DNA of 64,000 nt from JANQEU01 sp965228045. Its GTDB lineage: Bacteria > Bacteroidota > Bacteroidia > Cytophagales > Cyclobacteriaceae. The notes beneath the pieces were generated by a model. The model worked only from the letters and a program-made list of their open reading frames with translations. It did not search any database and was not told the DNA's origin. A program made the position numbers and the translations under genes. Below are positions 1 to 9,268 of the stretch, piece by piece. The first letter of the stretch is position 1; every line of letters starts with the position of its first letter. Location of the stretch: contig OZ245789.1 in NCBI GenBank assembly GCA_965228045.1, forward strand, positions 2,294,001 through 2,358,000, given 5' to 3'.

Positions 1-1893
1 TTCTACAATAAAACAGTCCAGGGCCCCGAGGTACAGGAGGTGGAAAGGATGAGACAGGCATTGTTTGCCAATGAAGGTCTTGAAGATGAACCGGCTTATT
101 GGTTCGAAATGATTACGAATAAAATCAACTTGCTGAAAAAGGTTGAGGATTTCATGTCGGACAGGGTACACGCGTACACCGAAAAAATAGCCAGTAGTGC
201 CAGAAATGACCTTTGGATTTATTCACTTATCGATATTCTGGTTGCGGTTTTCGCATTCTGGTTGGTGACAGTCATTATTACCAACCTTTTGGAGAATGTT
301 CAGAAGTTGGAGAACTACACAAGAAGGGTCTCTTCGGGTGATATGTCTCACAAGGTCTTCATTCCCACAAACGATGAAATAGGTCACTATGCCAACACCT
401 TTAATGTGATGGTGGAGGAGATCAATAAAACGCACAAAGAGCTTAAGAAAGAACGCGACAGAGCCAAGTACTTGTATAAGAACATTTACAGGGTGTCTCA
501 GGTGGTCTTTGAGAACATACAGCAGGGAATCTTCTTACTTGATAAGAATTTCAGAATCAGTAAGTTCCATAGTAAGGCGATGCGCAAGATTTTCGAAAAT
601 GACCACATTGCGGGCGAGAACTTTGCCAACTTCATGAGACCGATGATCATTCCGCGAGAGCTTGAGGCATTGGAGATGTTCATGAGACACCTGTTCAATA
701 CGGACATGGATGAGGAAGTGGTCAATCAGCTTAATCCTGTGGAGCAGGTTAAGATCTTCACAGACCATGGAGGTGTGGTAAACACAAAATACGTCCGAAT
801 AACTTTTACGAGAATTGAGCGAAAAGGAGTAATCCAGAATATCATGGTTACGGTGTCGGATGAAACTGAGTCTGTACTCCTGGCACAGCACCTTGAAGAA
901 GCAGAGGCTAAGAAGAAACGGGAAACCGAACAGGTTCTTAGCATTCTTAAAATTGATCCGTCAGTGCTTCGTGGATTCCTTTCGAAATCCCGCAAAATGC
1001 TGAAAGAGATAAGCGAGAAATACGAGAAGGAAGGAAACCAGGACTTAAGGAAGCTATTGGATTTCACTTTTGAAGCCATTCATAATCTGAAGGGAAATGC
1101 TCTCGTCATTGGCCTTGAGCTCATGAGCAATAAATTTCATGATATTGAGGATTCCATTTCGAAGCTTAGTGACAGGGAAGTAATGGGTAAGGACTTCCTG
1201 ACCATTCTTTACGAGATGGATGAAGCCGATGGCATGTTGGAGGACATGGCGGAGATGTTGAAAAAAGTGGCCAATATCTATAAAAAATTCCCGGCGGAAG
1301 GTCAGGTAGTTTCGAATATTATGGTCATCGATTCGCTCACCAAAGGTCTGGATGTGATGAGCAAGGAGCTGAAAAAGCCAGCAGAATTACATTTCGTAAA
1401 TGAAAAGAACCTGGTTATTCCGGATCCGTATATTTCTCCCTTTAAGGACATCATGATTCAGTTGATGCGAAACTCACTTTCTCACGGGTTTGAGACCCCG
1501 GATGAGCGCATGGCAGAAGGTAAACCTATGAAGGGAAGTATTACCATCACCCTGGATGAGAAAGAGGATGATGTTATGGAGATCAACTACAAAGATGATG
1601 GTCAGGGACTTGATCTCAAGAAAATCAAGGATAAAGCAGTTTCAAGAGATATAATTTCGGAGCTGGATGCTGGAAAGTTGAAGCAGAACGAAGTTCTCGA
1701 GTTACTTTTTCACAAAGGATTCTCCACGGCTGACAAGGTTGACAATTATTCAGGAAGAGGGCAGGGGCTAAGTTTGGTCAAGACCATCATTGAAGACAAG
1801 AAAGGATCTTACACCATAAAATACAACAGGGGTAAGTTTTTTGAAATTATTATAACTCTTCCGATTCATGCTGAGGAAGAGATCGTATCATGA
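1..1893 (+). CDS. CheA-like membrane histidine kinase with NIT, HAMP, PAS, Hpt and HATPase domains (5' partial)
   Basis: The frame is open to base 1, so the N-terminus lies outside the window; the GTG at 40 is internal. Residue numbers count from that codon. The visible N-terminus (VERMRQAL, then WFEMITNKI and LKKVEDF) reads like the end of a NIT nitrate/nitrite-sensing domain, placed before a membrane helix at about 57-82. A HAMP-like linker (to about 135), a PAS-like region (about 150-285) and a coiled coil follow. The Hpt helix has the phospho-accepting motif AIHNLKGNA (His348), and a CheA-type ATPase domain has the N box NSLSHGFETPDER and the G boxes DDGQGL and GRGQGL. No CheW-like domain follows. 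It would phosphorylate the CheY protein encoded 37 bases downstream. Kinase class is sure; the NIT call is by motif memory only. Confidence 0.85.
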   Translation, partial: FYNKTVQGPEVQEVERMRQALFANEGLEDEPAYWFEMITNKINLLKKVEDFMSDRVHAYTEKIASSARNDLWIYSLIDILVAVFAFWLVTVIITNLLENVQKLENYTRRVSSGDMSHKVFIPTNDEIGHYANTFNVMVEEINKTHKELKKERDRAKYLYKNIYRVSQVVFENIQQGIFLLDKNFRISKFHSKAMRKIFENDHIAGENFANFMRPMIIPRELEALEMFMRHLFNTDMDEEVVNQLNPVEQVKIFTDHGGVVNTKYVRITFTRIERKGVIQNIMVTVSDETESVLLAQHLEEAEAKKKRETEQVLSILKIDPSVLRGFLSKSRKMLKEISEKYEKEGNQDLRKLLDFTFEAIHNLKGNALVIGLELMSNKFHDIEDSISKLSDREVMGKDFLTILYEMDEADGMLEDMAEMLKKVANIYKKFPAEGQVVSNIMVIDSLTKGLDVMSKELKKPAELHFVNEKNLVIPDPYISPFKDIMIQLMRNSLSHGFETPDERMAEGKPMKGSITITLDEKEDDVMEINYKDDGQGLDLKKIKDKAVSRDIISELDAGKLKQNEVLELLFHKGFSTADKVDNYSGRGQGLSLVKTIIEDKKGSYTIKYNRGKFFEIIITLPIHAEEEIVS

Positions 1894-1930
1894 AAATATT
1901 TGATTTAGCTGGTATCTTAAATTTTTTCCT

Positions 1931-2302
1931 ATGAGGTTGCTAATAGTAGATGACTCTTCAATAATGAGGAGAACAATTGAAAAAAATCTTGGTGACTATG
2001 ACCTTGAAATCATAGGAATGGCGTCCAATGGCAATGAGGCGCTTGAAATTGTGAAAAAGGAAAAGCCTGATGTGGTGACACTTGACATTACAATGCCCGA
2101 AATGGATGGTATTACGTGTCTTGAGAGCATCATGGCCATACATCCTGAAGCCAAGGTGATGATCATCACCGCACTTTCTGACAAACTCACCGGTCTGCAA
2201 GCCCTGGACAAGGGTGCTCGTGGTTTTCTTTACAAGCCAGTCAGAGCAGATGATTTAGCACGCGCATTTGACAAGCTATTAAAAAGGAATGGAAACAACT
2301 AG
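1931..2302 (+). CDS. CheY-like single-domain response regulator
   Basis: This 123-residue protein is a bare receiver domain. The acidic pair is Asp7-Asp8, the phospho-accepting aspartate is Asp52 in the motif TLDITMPEMDG, the switch threonine is Thr80 and the conserved lysine is Lys102 in YKPV. There is no output domain, so it must act by binding another protein. It sits between the CheA-like kinase and a CheX-type phosphatase gene, whose start it overlaps by 14 bases; this suggests translational coupling and a dedicated phosphorylation-dephosphorylation cycle. Whether it touches a flagellar motor cannot be told; no chemotaxis receptor or motility gene is in the window, so a non-chemotaxis role is my inference. 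Confidence 0.93.
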   Translation: MRLLIVDDSSIMRRTIEKNLGDYDLEIIGMASNGNEALEIVKKEKPDVVTLDITMPEMDGITCLESIMAIHPEAKVMIITALSDKLTGLQALDKGARGFLYKPVRADDLARAFDKLLKRNGNN

Positions 2303-2759
2303 AGAAGAATTCGAGGCAACTTGTAGCATGTTCATCAACTCCGTCGAGAATTATTTTAAACACCTGACGGATATTGACTCGGAAATGAGTGTTCCATACC
2401 TTAAAGAAACAGAAGGATTAATGCTGAAAGATATAACCGGAATGATAGGTATATCGGGTAGCAGAAAAGGTTTTGTATACATATCCGCCAATAGGGGCAT
2501 GTACAAGGACCTGATTAACATTTTCATTGGGATAGATGACCCTTCCGATGAAGATATCCTGGATATGGCAGGTGAGATATCAAACGTGGTGGCAGGTAAT
2601 GTGAGGGCCAATCTGGGAGCCAATTTCATGATCTCAGTACCAATCGTATTTGAAGGAATGCCTACCGAATTAAAGGACATTCCAAAGGATGTTTCTATCT
2701 ATGTGATTCCCATTAAGTGGAACAATCACGAGGCATTTGTTGTAATTGGATTACATTAA
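2289..2759 (+). CDS. CheX/CheC-family CheY-P phosphatase
   Basis: This 156-residue protein has the fold signature of the CheC-FliY-CheX family. The helix reading DMAGEISNVVAGN carries the paired Glu and Asn (E-x-x-N) that family members use to attack the phospho-aspartate of CheY, and the C-terminal half (VPIVFEG, then YVIPIKW) fits the rest of the domain. Only one E-x-x-N helix is clear, as in CheX. Its start overlaps the end of the CheY gene by 14 bases. It probably dephosphorylates that CheY and so resets the pathway. No signal peptide or membrane helix is seen. Confidence 0.75.
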   Translation: METTREEFEATCSMFINSVENYFKHLTDIDSEMSVPYLKETEGLMLKDITGMIGISGSRKGFVYISANRGMYKDLINIFIGIDDPSDEDILDMAGEISNVVAGNVRANLGANFMISVPIVFEGMPTELKDIPKDVSIYVIPIKWNNHEAFVVIGLH

Positions 2760-2796
2760 CCGCAGTTTTTGTAATTTTCTCTTAAATTTTTAGACT

Positions 2797-3588
2797 ATTA
2801 GTAAAGATAGAATCAACGATTCTCAGCGGTCGCTGGAGGCAATTGGCGGTATAAAGGACAGGGCGAAAACCAATTATTTTACGCTCTTCCCGGATGATGC
2901 TACCTTAAACAAGGTACTACCGCAGGCTTTTGTAATCAATAGACCCATGAGTACCGTTGGGGGAGATGGGTATTGGCTCTATCAAAAAGGAGATATCCTG
3001 TTCTTGGCAGCTTTTGACTGCATGGGGCATGGCCATCTGGCTTCGATGATGACCCGAATCTACACGCAAGCTTTGGAAAAACTGGTAGTCAACCACAATA
3101 TCGAATTTCCGGGTTCGATTCTGCAATTTATACATCGGGAAATCCAAAGCCGTTTTGTCAATAAAAAGAACATAATGGTAGGAACAGGGGCAGATCTTGG
3201 TATCGTCAAAATTGACTGGAAAGAGCACAAGATGGAATATGCTGGTGCCAAAATGGATTTGATCCAAATTCGGGATGGAGAAATGGACATCATAAAGGGA
3301 GACAGGATGCAGATAGGCGAAATGTTTGACTATAAGCATGATTATCATTCCCACACAATCGACATCAGTAAAAAGTCCAGATTCTACTATGGCAGTGATG
3401 GATTGAAAGATCTGATCGGAGGCCCGTCAAACAAAAAATTGGGTGGGCAGAACATGAAAGACATGCTCCTGGAGATGCAGAAATTTGACTTGAGACAGCA
3501 GAAACCTGAAATAGAACTGTACCTTGACCAATGGAAAAAGTCTAACTCCCAGAATGACGACATCCTTTTGATAGGATTTGAACTATGA
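2797..3588 (+). CDS. SpoIIE-type PP2C serine/threonine phosphatase, probable non-ATG start
   Basis: The protein has every metal-binding motif of the SpoIIE/PP2C family: GGDGYW, then FDCMGHGHLA, then GSDGL, and QNDDILL near the C-terminus. The first ATG in frame (2947) would leave only MSTVGGDGYW and so cut off the first strands of the domain. The frame is open from 2794, just after a TAG, and the residues coded upstream of that ATG (for instance FTLFPDDATL and FVINRP) are typical of the family. No ATG, GTG or TTG exists there, so I place the start at the ATT at 2797 (263 residues); CTG at 2833 is the alternative. It is the last gene of the kinase-CheY-CheX operon and may be the output enzyme. 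The start is uncertain; the family is not. Confidence 0.8.
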   Translation: MSKDRINDSQRSLEAIGGIKDRAKTNYFTLFPDDATLNKVLPQAFVINRPMSTVGGDGYWLYQKGDILFLAAFDCMGHGHLASMMTRIYTQALEKLVVNHNIEFPGSILQFIHREIQSRFVNKKNIMVGTGADLGIVKIDWKEHKMEYAGAKMDLIQIRDGEMDIIKGDRMQIGEMFDYKHDYHSHTIDISKKSRFYYGSDGLKDLIGGPSNKKLGGQNMKDMLLEMQKFDLRQQKPEIELYLDQWKKSNSQNDDILLIGFEL

Positions 3589-3592
3589 TCCT

Positions 3593-4879
3593 TTATGGAT
3601 TGACTGAAATTAAAAAGTAGTTCTTCTTACCCCGCTGGGCGATCAGGTATTTATTATGGATAAGTTCCAGGCCTTTTAGATCTTGATTTGCGGAACCGAT
3701 TTTGTCTTTGTTGATGCTTACTCCGCCCCCCTGGATCATCTTTCTGGCCTCACCTTTCGAAGAAAAAATTACATTTCCAGAAGTTTCACTGAGTAAGGTT
3801 GTCACATCTTCACATGAATTGAAATCTGATGCATTGACCTCCGCTGTGGGGACACCTTCGAAGACCTGCAATAATGTTTTCTCATCCAGGGAGAGAAGAT
3901 CTTCTTTACTGGATTTCCCAAATAGAATCGACGACGCCTTTATGGCCACTTCAAGTTCTTCCTTGGAATGTACACGCTCCGTTACTTCCTCTGCCAGTGT
4001 TTTTTGTAGAAGTCTTAGATGCGGTGATTCATTGTGCTCGGCAATGAGTGTATTGATTTCATCCTGGCCTTTAAGGCTGAATATCTTTATGTATTTGACT
4101 ACATCTTCATCCGAAGCATTGATCCAATACTGATAAAACTTGTAAGGAGAAGTTTTTTCAGGATCAAGCCATATATTTCCTCCTTCGGATTTCCCAAATT
4201 TCGAGCCATCCGCTTTCGTGATGAGGGGTGTGGTGATGGCAAAAGCTTCCCCTTGTCCTTTCCTCCGAATTAACTCAGTACCTGTGACGATATTGCCCCA
4301 TTGGTCGGACCCGCCAAGTTGTAACTTAACACCATTGTTTTTCCATAGCCAATAGAAATCATACCCCTGCACAAGCTGGTAAGAGAACTCTGTAAAAGAG
4401 AGTCCTGTTTCCAGACGAGTTTTTACTGAATCTTTGGCCATCATGTAATTCACCGTGATGTGCTTACCCACCTCGCGGATAAAGTCCAAAAAACCGAATT
4501 CCTTGAACCAGTCGTAATTATTTACAACTGATGCCGCATTTTCACCCGTAAAGTCCAGGAATTTTTCCAATTGTTTTTGTACGCACGACAGGTTATGATT
4601 TAAGGTGTCCTCATCCAGTAGATTTCTTTCCGAGGACTTACCAGACGGGTCACCTACCATGCCGGTAGCCCCACCGACCAGCGCCACTGGTTTATGTCCG
4701 GAATTCTGAAAGTGGACCAGTGTCATGACCTGAACCAGGTTTCCGATGTGCAACGAGTCAGCCGTCGGATCAAATCCAATATAACCACTGGTAATTTCCT
4801 TTTTGAGCTGCTCATCCACGCCGGGCATGTAGTCATGCACCATACCCCTCCATTTAAGTTCTTCCAAAAAATCTTTCAT
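3593..4879 (-). CDS. tyrS: tyrosyl-tRNA synthetase
   Basis: This class I aminoacyl-tRNA synthetase charges tRNA-Tyr in the cytoplasm. Visible are the HIGH-type motif HIGN after GFDPTADSL, the tyrosine-site stretch SYQLVQGYDFYWL, the SDQWGN loop, the KMSKS-type loop KFGKS, and a C-terminal S4 RNA-binding domain (EARKMIQGGGVSIN). The length is normal for bacterial TyrS. I start at the ATG at 4879 (MKDFLEEL). An ATG at 4900 is in frame, but a promoter-like -7 box covers it and the seven extra residues look non-conserved. The gene converges on the PP2C gene with only four bases between the two stop codons. Confidence 0.97.
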   Translation of the reverse strand: MKDFLEELKWRGMVHDYMPGVDEQLKKEITSGYIGFDPTADSLHIGNLVQVMTLVHFQNSGHKPVALVGGATGMVGDPSGKSSERNLLDEDTLNHNLSCVQKQLEKFLDFTGENAASVVNNYDWFKEFGFLDFIREVGKHITVNYMMAKDSVKTRLETGLSFTEFSYQLVQGYDFYWLWKNNGVKLQLGGSDQWGNIVTGTELIRRKGQGEAFAITTPLITKADGSKFGKSEGGNIWLDPEKTSPYKFYQYWINASDEDVVKYIKIFSLKGQDEINTLIAEHNESPHLRLLQKTLAEEVTERVHSKEELEVAIKASSILFGKSSKEDLLSLDEKTLLQVFEGVPTAEVNASDFNSCEDVTTLLSETSGNVIFSSKGEARKMIQGGGVSINKDKIGSANQDLKGLELIHNKYLIAQRGKKNYFLISVNP

Positions 4880-4897
4880 AGGTATGTGAGAATCCGG

Positions 4898-4905
4898 CAA
4901 AAATA
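4898..4905 (-). promoter_or_regulatory. Bacteroidota -7 box upstream of tyrS
   Basis: On the minus strand these bases read TATTTTTG, an exact fit to TAnnTTTG. They lie 19 bases before the proposed tyrS ATG at 4879 and overlap the alternative ATG at 4900, which argues against that upstream start. No clear -33 TTG was found at the usual spacing, so this is a weak call. Confidence 0.4.
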
Positions 4906-5144
4906 GAATTCCATTAAGAAAAACATACCCGAATATTTGAATTCTTACGTTTTCCCGGAGGGTCTTATGGCAAAAAGCGATAAATCGACCTAACCGGACT
5001 TAATCAAGTAGACAGGCGAGGCAAATATTCCATTCTTGTGGGTCAAATGTTCTGTTTTTTTGAGTAACTGATACACCTTTTTATAATTACTTCAAGTTAT
5101 CAGGAGCATTTCAACAATTGAATGCGCTTTAATACAACAACCCA

Positions 5145-6977
5145 ATGAACCTAAGCCTCCTGGATGTCTCTATAATCCTGCTGTATCTTCTCAGTACAGT
5201 ATTCATTGGGTTTTATCTAAAAAACAGAGCCCAAAAATCCAAGGAATCCTATCTGCTGGGTGGTAACCAATTGCCCTGGTACATGTTGGGTTTGTCCAAC
5301 GCATCCGGGATGTTTGATATTTCCGGTACCGTCTGGCTTGTGACCATATTATTTGTCTACGGGGTCAAGAGTATCTGGCTGCCATGGTTGTGGCCTGTGT
5401 TCAATCAGATCTTTCTGATGGTGTTTCTGTCTATGTGGCTGAGACGTTCCAATGTAACGACCGGAGCTGAATGGATAAGGACCAGATTTGGAAACCTAAG
5501 AGGTGCTCAAATGTCGCATGTCATCGTAGTTGTCTTTGCGCTGATTATGGGACTTGGTTACCTCACCTACGGATTTATCGGCCTTGGAAAGTTTGTCGAA
5601 ATATTTGTGCCCTGGGAGTCTCTTAGTCAATACATCCCACTGAATATACCGAAAGAGTACATTCCTCATTTCTACGGAATCGTTTTCACCTGCTTTGCCA
5701 TCCTTTACTCTTTATTAGGGGGTATGATGAGCATAGTCTGGGCGGATTTGATCCAATACATTATCATGGCCATATCTTCCATTGTGATAGGCGTGATTGC
5801 AATGATGGCCCTTACGGAAAATTCGCTGGTTGTACCAGATGGGTGGTCTAGTCCTTTTTTTGGGTGGAACCTCAATATGGATTGGACAGGGATCATCACT
5901 GAAGCCAACCAAAAGATCCAGGAAGATGGCTTTTCACTTTTCTCAATCCTGTTCATGATGATGGTGTTTAAAGGAATTTTGGTCAGTCTGGCAGGTCCCG
6001 CACCCAATTATGACATGCAGAAAATTCTTTCCACCAAGTCAGTTCGGGAAGCAGCTCTCATGAGTGGCTCAGTTTCAATCATCCTAATGCCCATCAGGTA
6101 TTTCATGATCGCAGGGTTTGCCGTATTGGGTCTCCTGTTTTACGACCAACTCGATCTTGTGGTACCGGGGAAAGGACTTGACTTTGAGCAAATATTGCCT
6201 TCGGCCATAAATCAATTTGTTCCGGTTGGTTTTCTGGGTCTTTTGCTGGCAGGATTACTGGCTGCATTCATGTCAACTTTTGCAGGAACCCTAAACGCTG
6301 CACAGGCATACATCGTCAATGATATCTACATCAAGTATATCAATCCTTCAGCAACAAGCGAACGACTAAAAGGCATTAATTACCTCGCCGGACTGATCAT
6401 GGTGGTCGTAAGTATCGTTTTTGGTTTTTTTGCCAAGGATGTAAATGATGTGCTCCAATGGATTGTATCAGGATTATACGGTAGTTACGTGGCTGCTAAT
6501 ATCCTAAAATGGTACTGGTGGCGGTTCAATGCGAATGGATTTTTCTGGGGAATGGTAGGAGGGCTCATACCGGCGCTTACATTTCGCTTCATTTTTCCCG
6601 GTATCCTTGACTTGTACACCTTCCCGTTGATGTTGCTTATTTCCGTGGTTGCCTGCCTGATCGGCACCTATACTTCACCACCTGTAGAAGAAGAAAGTTT
6701 AAAGAGCTTTTACCGAAATGTAAGGCCATGGGGATTTTGGAAACCAATTCACGAAAAAGTGATTGCCGAAGACCCTTCATTTAAGAAAAACAACAATTTC
6801 AGGAAAGATGCTTTCAATGTTGTAGTTGGTATAATCTGGCAAACAGCACTGGTGGTCTTTCCGATCTACCTGGTTCTGATGGATACTGTGCCCTTGATTA
6901 TAAGCATTCTTATTGCTGCGATATGCACAGTGATTCTCAAAAGAACCTGGTTCGATCATTTACCTAAGGACAACTGA
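5145..6977 (+). CDS. sodium/solute symporter (SSS family), probable mannobiose or sugar importer
   Basis: This 610-residue protein is an inner-membrane SSS-family transporter with about 13-14 hydrophobic segments. The N-terminal segments carry family motifs such as ESYLLGGNQLPWY and LSNASGMFDISGT, and the middle has FVPVGFLGLLLAGLLAAFMST followed by ALNAAQAYIVNDIY-like sequence around residues 360-395. It imports a small substrate with sodium ions. It is the first gene of a cassette with a GH130 phosphorylase and an AGE epimerase; in Bacteroides fragilis a similar symporter sits beside the mannobiose epimerase and mannosylglucose phosphorylase genes, so beta-1,4-mannobiose is the likely substrate (inference). 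The 244-base gap before it and the proposed upstream tyrS start holds no gene I can recognise. Confidence 0.9.
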   Translation: MNLSLLDVSIILLYLLSTVFIGFYLKNRAQKSKESYLLGGNQLPWYMLGLSNASGMFDISGTVWLVTILFVYGVKSIWLPWLWPVFNQIFLMVFLSMWLRRSNVTTGAEWIRTRFGNLRGAQMSHVIVVVFALIMGLGYLTYGFIGLGKFVEIFVPWESLSQYIPLNIPKEYIPHFYGIVFTCFAILYSLLGGMMSIVWADLIQYIIMAISSIVIGVIAMMALTENSLVVPDGWSSPFFGWNLNMDWTGIITEANQKIQEDGFSLFSILFMMMVFKGILVSLAGPAPNYDMQKILSTKSVREAALMSGSVSIILMPIRYFMIAGFAVLGLLFYDQLDLVVPGKGLDFEQILPSAINQFVPVGFLGLLLAGLLAAFMSTFAGTLNAAQAYIVNDIYIKYINPSATSERLKGINYLAGLIMVVVSIVFGFFAKDVNDVLQWIVSGLYGSYVAANILKWYWWRFNANGFFWGMVGGLIPALTFRFIFPGILDLYTFPLMLLISVVACLIGTYTSPPVEEESLKSFYRNVRPWGFWKPIHEKVIAEDPSFKKNNNFRKDAFNVVVGIIWQTALVVFPIYLVLMDTVPLIISILIAAICTVILKRTWFDHLPKDN

Positions 6978-6989
6978 AACAATAGAAAA

Positions 6990-8060
6990 ATGAATAATTC
7001 AAGAAGAAAAAGTATTAAGACAATAGGTTCCGGGATTATAGCCACTCCATTTGTGGTAGGGGCAGGATCCTTAATTAATTCATGCGGTTCTAAAACTTCC
7101 GGATCTGCAGGCAATGAGGATTCGGCAGAACAAGTTGAAGAAACCACATCTATGTTTTTCGAGATTTCTCTCGCTCAATGGTCACTGCACAAATCGTTCT
7201 TTGGAAAGAGCTTTGACCAGGGATGGCAAAAATTCGCGGAAATGATGCAGAAAGATCCTGAATCTGTTCTTCAGGGTGACATTAAACCGATTGACTTCCC
7301 GGTTATCGCAAAGAATACGTATGGAGTAGATGCGGTTGAGTACGTCAATCAGTTCTTTAAAAACAAAGCGGAAGACATGCAATACCTGTCTGATCTGAAA
7401 GGACGAGCAGACGGTGAGGGTGTTCGCAATGTTCTGATAATGATTGATGGTGAAGGTCAATTGGGTAATTCGGATGAAGCGGCAAGGATACAGGCTGTTG
7501 AGAATCACTATAAATGGGTAGATGCAGCCAAATATCTAGGGTGCCATGCGATCAGAGTCAATGCAGGAGGTAATGGTAGCCGGCAGGAAGTAGCAGCTGC
7601 CGCGACGGATGGTCTTGGCAGACTTACGGAATATGGCGCTCAAAATGAAATCAAAATCATCGTTGAGAATCATGGAGGCTATTCCTCCGATGGAAGTTGG
7701 TTGGCGGGTGTGATAGGTGCGGTAAATAGTCCTTACTGCGGTACCTTACCGGATCTTGGAAACTTCTGTATTGAGCGAAACTACGAGACTGGAGAGTGCG
7801 GAAAAGAATATGACAAATACAAGGGTACGGAAGAACTGATGCCTTTTGCAAAGGGAGTAAGTGCAAAGACACATGCTTTTGATGAGAATGGAAATGAGTC
7901 GAATATCGATTACACCCGAATGCTCAATATCATCAAAGATTCAGGCTTTTCAGGTTTTATAGGCATTGAGTATGAAGGACAGCAATTAAGCGAAGAGGAG
8001 GGCATAAAAGCCACAAAGAGTCTACTGGAAAGAGTTGGCAAGGAAATCTCCGAAGCTTAA
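6990..8060 (+). CDS. exported TIM-barrel sugar isomerase/epimerase-like protein with Tat-type leader
   Basis: The 356-residue protein begins with NNSRRKSIKTIGSG, a twin-arginine leader of the kind common in Bacteroidota, with a possible lipobox cysteine in LINSCGS. The mature part resembles the xylose isomerase-like TIM barrel family (AP endonuclease 2 fold): IRVNAGG, IIVENHGG and FIGIEYEG carry the usual acidic and histidine metal ligands. It lies 12 bases after the symporter and just before the GH130 gene. The leader puts it in the periplasm or outer leaflet, while its neighbours act in the cytoplasm, so it may process the sugar before uptake. The substrate is unknown. Confidence 0.8.
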   Translation: MNNSRRKSIKTIGSGIIATPFVVGAGSLINSCGSKTSGSAGNEDSAEQVEETTSMFFEISLAQWSLHKSFFGKSFDQGWQKFAEMMQKDPESVLQGDIKPIDFPVIAKNTYGVDAVEYVNQFFKNKAEDMQYLSDLKGRADGEGVRNVLIMIDGEGQLGNSDEAARIQAVENHYKWVDAAKYLGCHAIRVNAGGNGSRQEVAAAATDGLGRLTEYGAQNEIKIIVENHGGYSSDGSWLAGVIGAVNSPYCGTLPDLGNFCIERNYETGECGKEYDKYKGTEELMPFAKGVSAKTHAFDENGNESNIDYTRMLNIIKDSGFSGFIGIEYEGQQLSEEEGIKATKSLLERVGKEISEA

Positions 8061-8074
8061 AATTGATTTATCAG

Positions 8075-9268
8075 ATGAGCGGAGATCATCAGACGTGGGT
8101 CCGGGAATTGCTGTCAAAACATAATAGTTTGATTGAGAGAAAAAATCTGCCCGTTTGGAGCAATGGAATCCTTGAGCGATATCGACATCCGATTCTCACA
8201 GCCGAACATGCTCCTGTTTTCTGGAGGTATGATCTGAACCCACTAACGAATCCGCTTTTTCTGGAAAGGCAAGGCATCAATGCCGCATTCAATGCCGGGG
8301 CCATCCGCTTCAATGAGAAGTTTTGTCTGGTTGTCAGAGTAGAGGGCCATGACAGAAAATCCTTCTTTGCCGTTGCAGAAAGTGAAAATGGAGTGGATGG
8401 ATTTCGATTTTGGGATCACCCAATTCTCATGCCCAAGACAGATGAACCGGATACCAACATATACGATATGCGGTTGACCAAACATGAGGACGGTTGGATC
8501 TATGGCTTGTTTTGCACTGAGAGACGACCTGCCAATGCACCGGATTATGACCAATCTGCCGCAAATGCCAAATGTGGTATAGCCAGAACACATGACCTGG
8601 TGAATTGGGAGCGGCTTTCTGACCTTGACTCCGGTGAAAGTCAGCAGCGAAATGTGGTGTTACACCCGGAATTTGTTGACGGTAGATATGCATTGTATAC
8701 CAGGCCGCAGGATGGCTTTATTGAAGCTGGTAAAGGTGGAGGTATTGGTTGGGCATTGGTCGAGTCAATGGAAAATGCTGTCTTGACTTCCGAAAAAGTC
8801 ATAAACCCGAAAATTTACCATACCATAAAGGAAGTTAAGAATGGTCAGGGACCTCCACCACTTAAAACGGATATAGGTTGGTTACACCTTGCCCATGGGG
8901 TCAGAAATACAGCTGCAGGTTTGCGCTACACACTTTACATGTTCATGACTGATCTGAAGGATCCCTCGAAAGTTATTTACGAACCAGGAGGTTTATTTAT
9001 GGGTCCCCAAGATGAGGAAAGAGTGGGGGATGTTTCCAATGTATTGTTCTGCAATGGTTGGATAGAGCACCACGGTAACGTCTACATTTATTACGCTTCC
9101 TCTGACACCCGCATGCATGTGTCAACAAGTTCTCTGGACAAACTGGCTGATTATTGTCAAAACACTCCACCCGATGGATTGAATTCGAATTCAAGCGTGC
9201 AGATTAGAAATAAACTGATCCAGTCAAATCTTGAATTCTTAAAAAAACATGATATATCACTGGGATGA
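8075..9268 (+). CDS. GH130 4-O-beta-D-mannosyl-D-glucose phosphorylase
   Basis: The protein matches the GH130 subfamily 1 phosphorylases, which split mannosyl-beta-1,4-glucose with phosphate to give mannose 1-phosphate and glucose. Typical stretches are AAFNAGAIRF, GHDRKSFFAVAES and IYDMRLTKHEDGWIYGLF; the Asp of YDMRLT matches the proposed general acid of the B. fragilis enzyme. There is no signal peptide, in line with a cytoplasmic enzyme that saves the bond energy. I start at the ATG at 8075 (MSGDHQTW), as the only earlier in-frame option is a TTG at 8063. The stop overlaps the start of the next gene by four bases. Family is firm; exact substrate follows from the epimerase next door. Confidence 0.88.
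   Translation: MSGDHQTWVRELLSKHNSLIERKNLPVWSNGILERYRHPILTAEHAPVFWRYDLNPLTNPLFLERQGINAAFNAGAIRFNEKFCLVVRVEGHDRKSFFAVAESENGVDGFRFWDHPILMPKTDEPDTNIYDMRLTKHEDGWIYGLFCTERRPANAPDYDQSAANAKCGIARTHDLVNWERLSDLDSGESQQRNVVLHPEFVDGRYALYTRPQDGFIEAGKGGGIGWALVESMENAVLTSEKVINPKIYHTIKEVKNGQGPPPLKTDIGWLHLAHGVRNTAAGLRYTLYMFMTDLKDPSKVIYEPGGLFMGPQDEERVGDVSNVLFCNGWIEHHGNVYIYYASSDTRMHVSTSSLDKLADYCQNTPPDGLNSNSSVQIRNKLIQSNLEFLKKHDISLG

Noticed and set aside
1..3588. Chemotaxis operon
   Set aside because: No CheW, receptor, CheB, CheR or motility gene is present and the kinase is membrane-bound with its own sensor.
4901..5144. Possible tRNA or riboswitch in the gap before the symporter gene
   Set aside because: No cloverleaf arms, no conserved TTC-arm sequence and no known aptamer core could be found by reading both strands.
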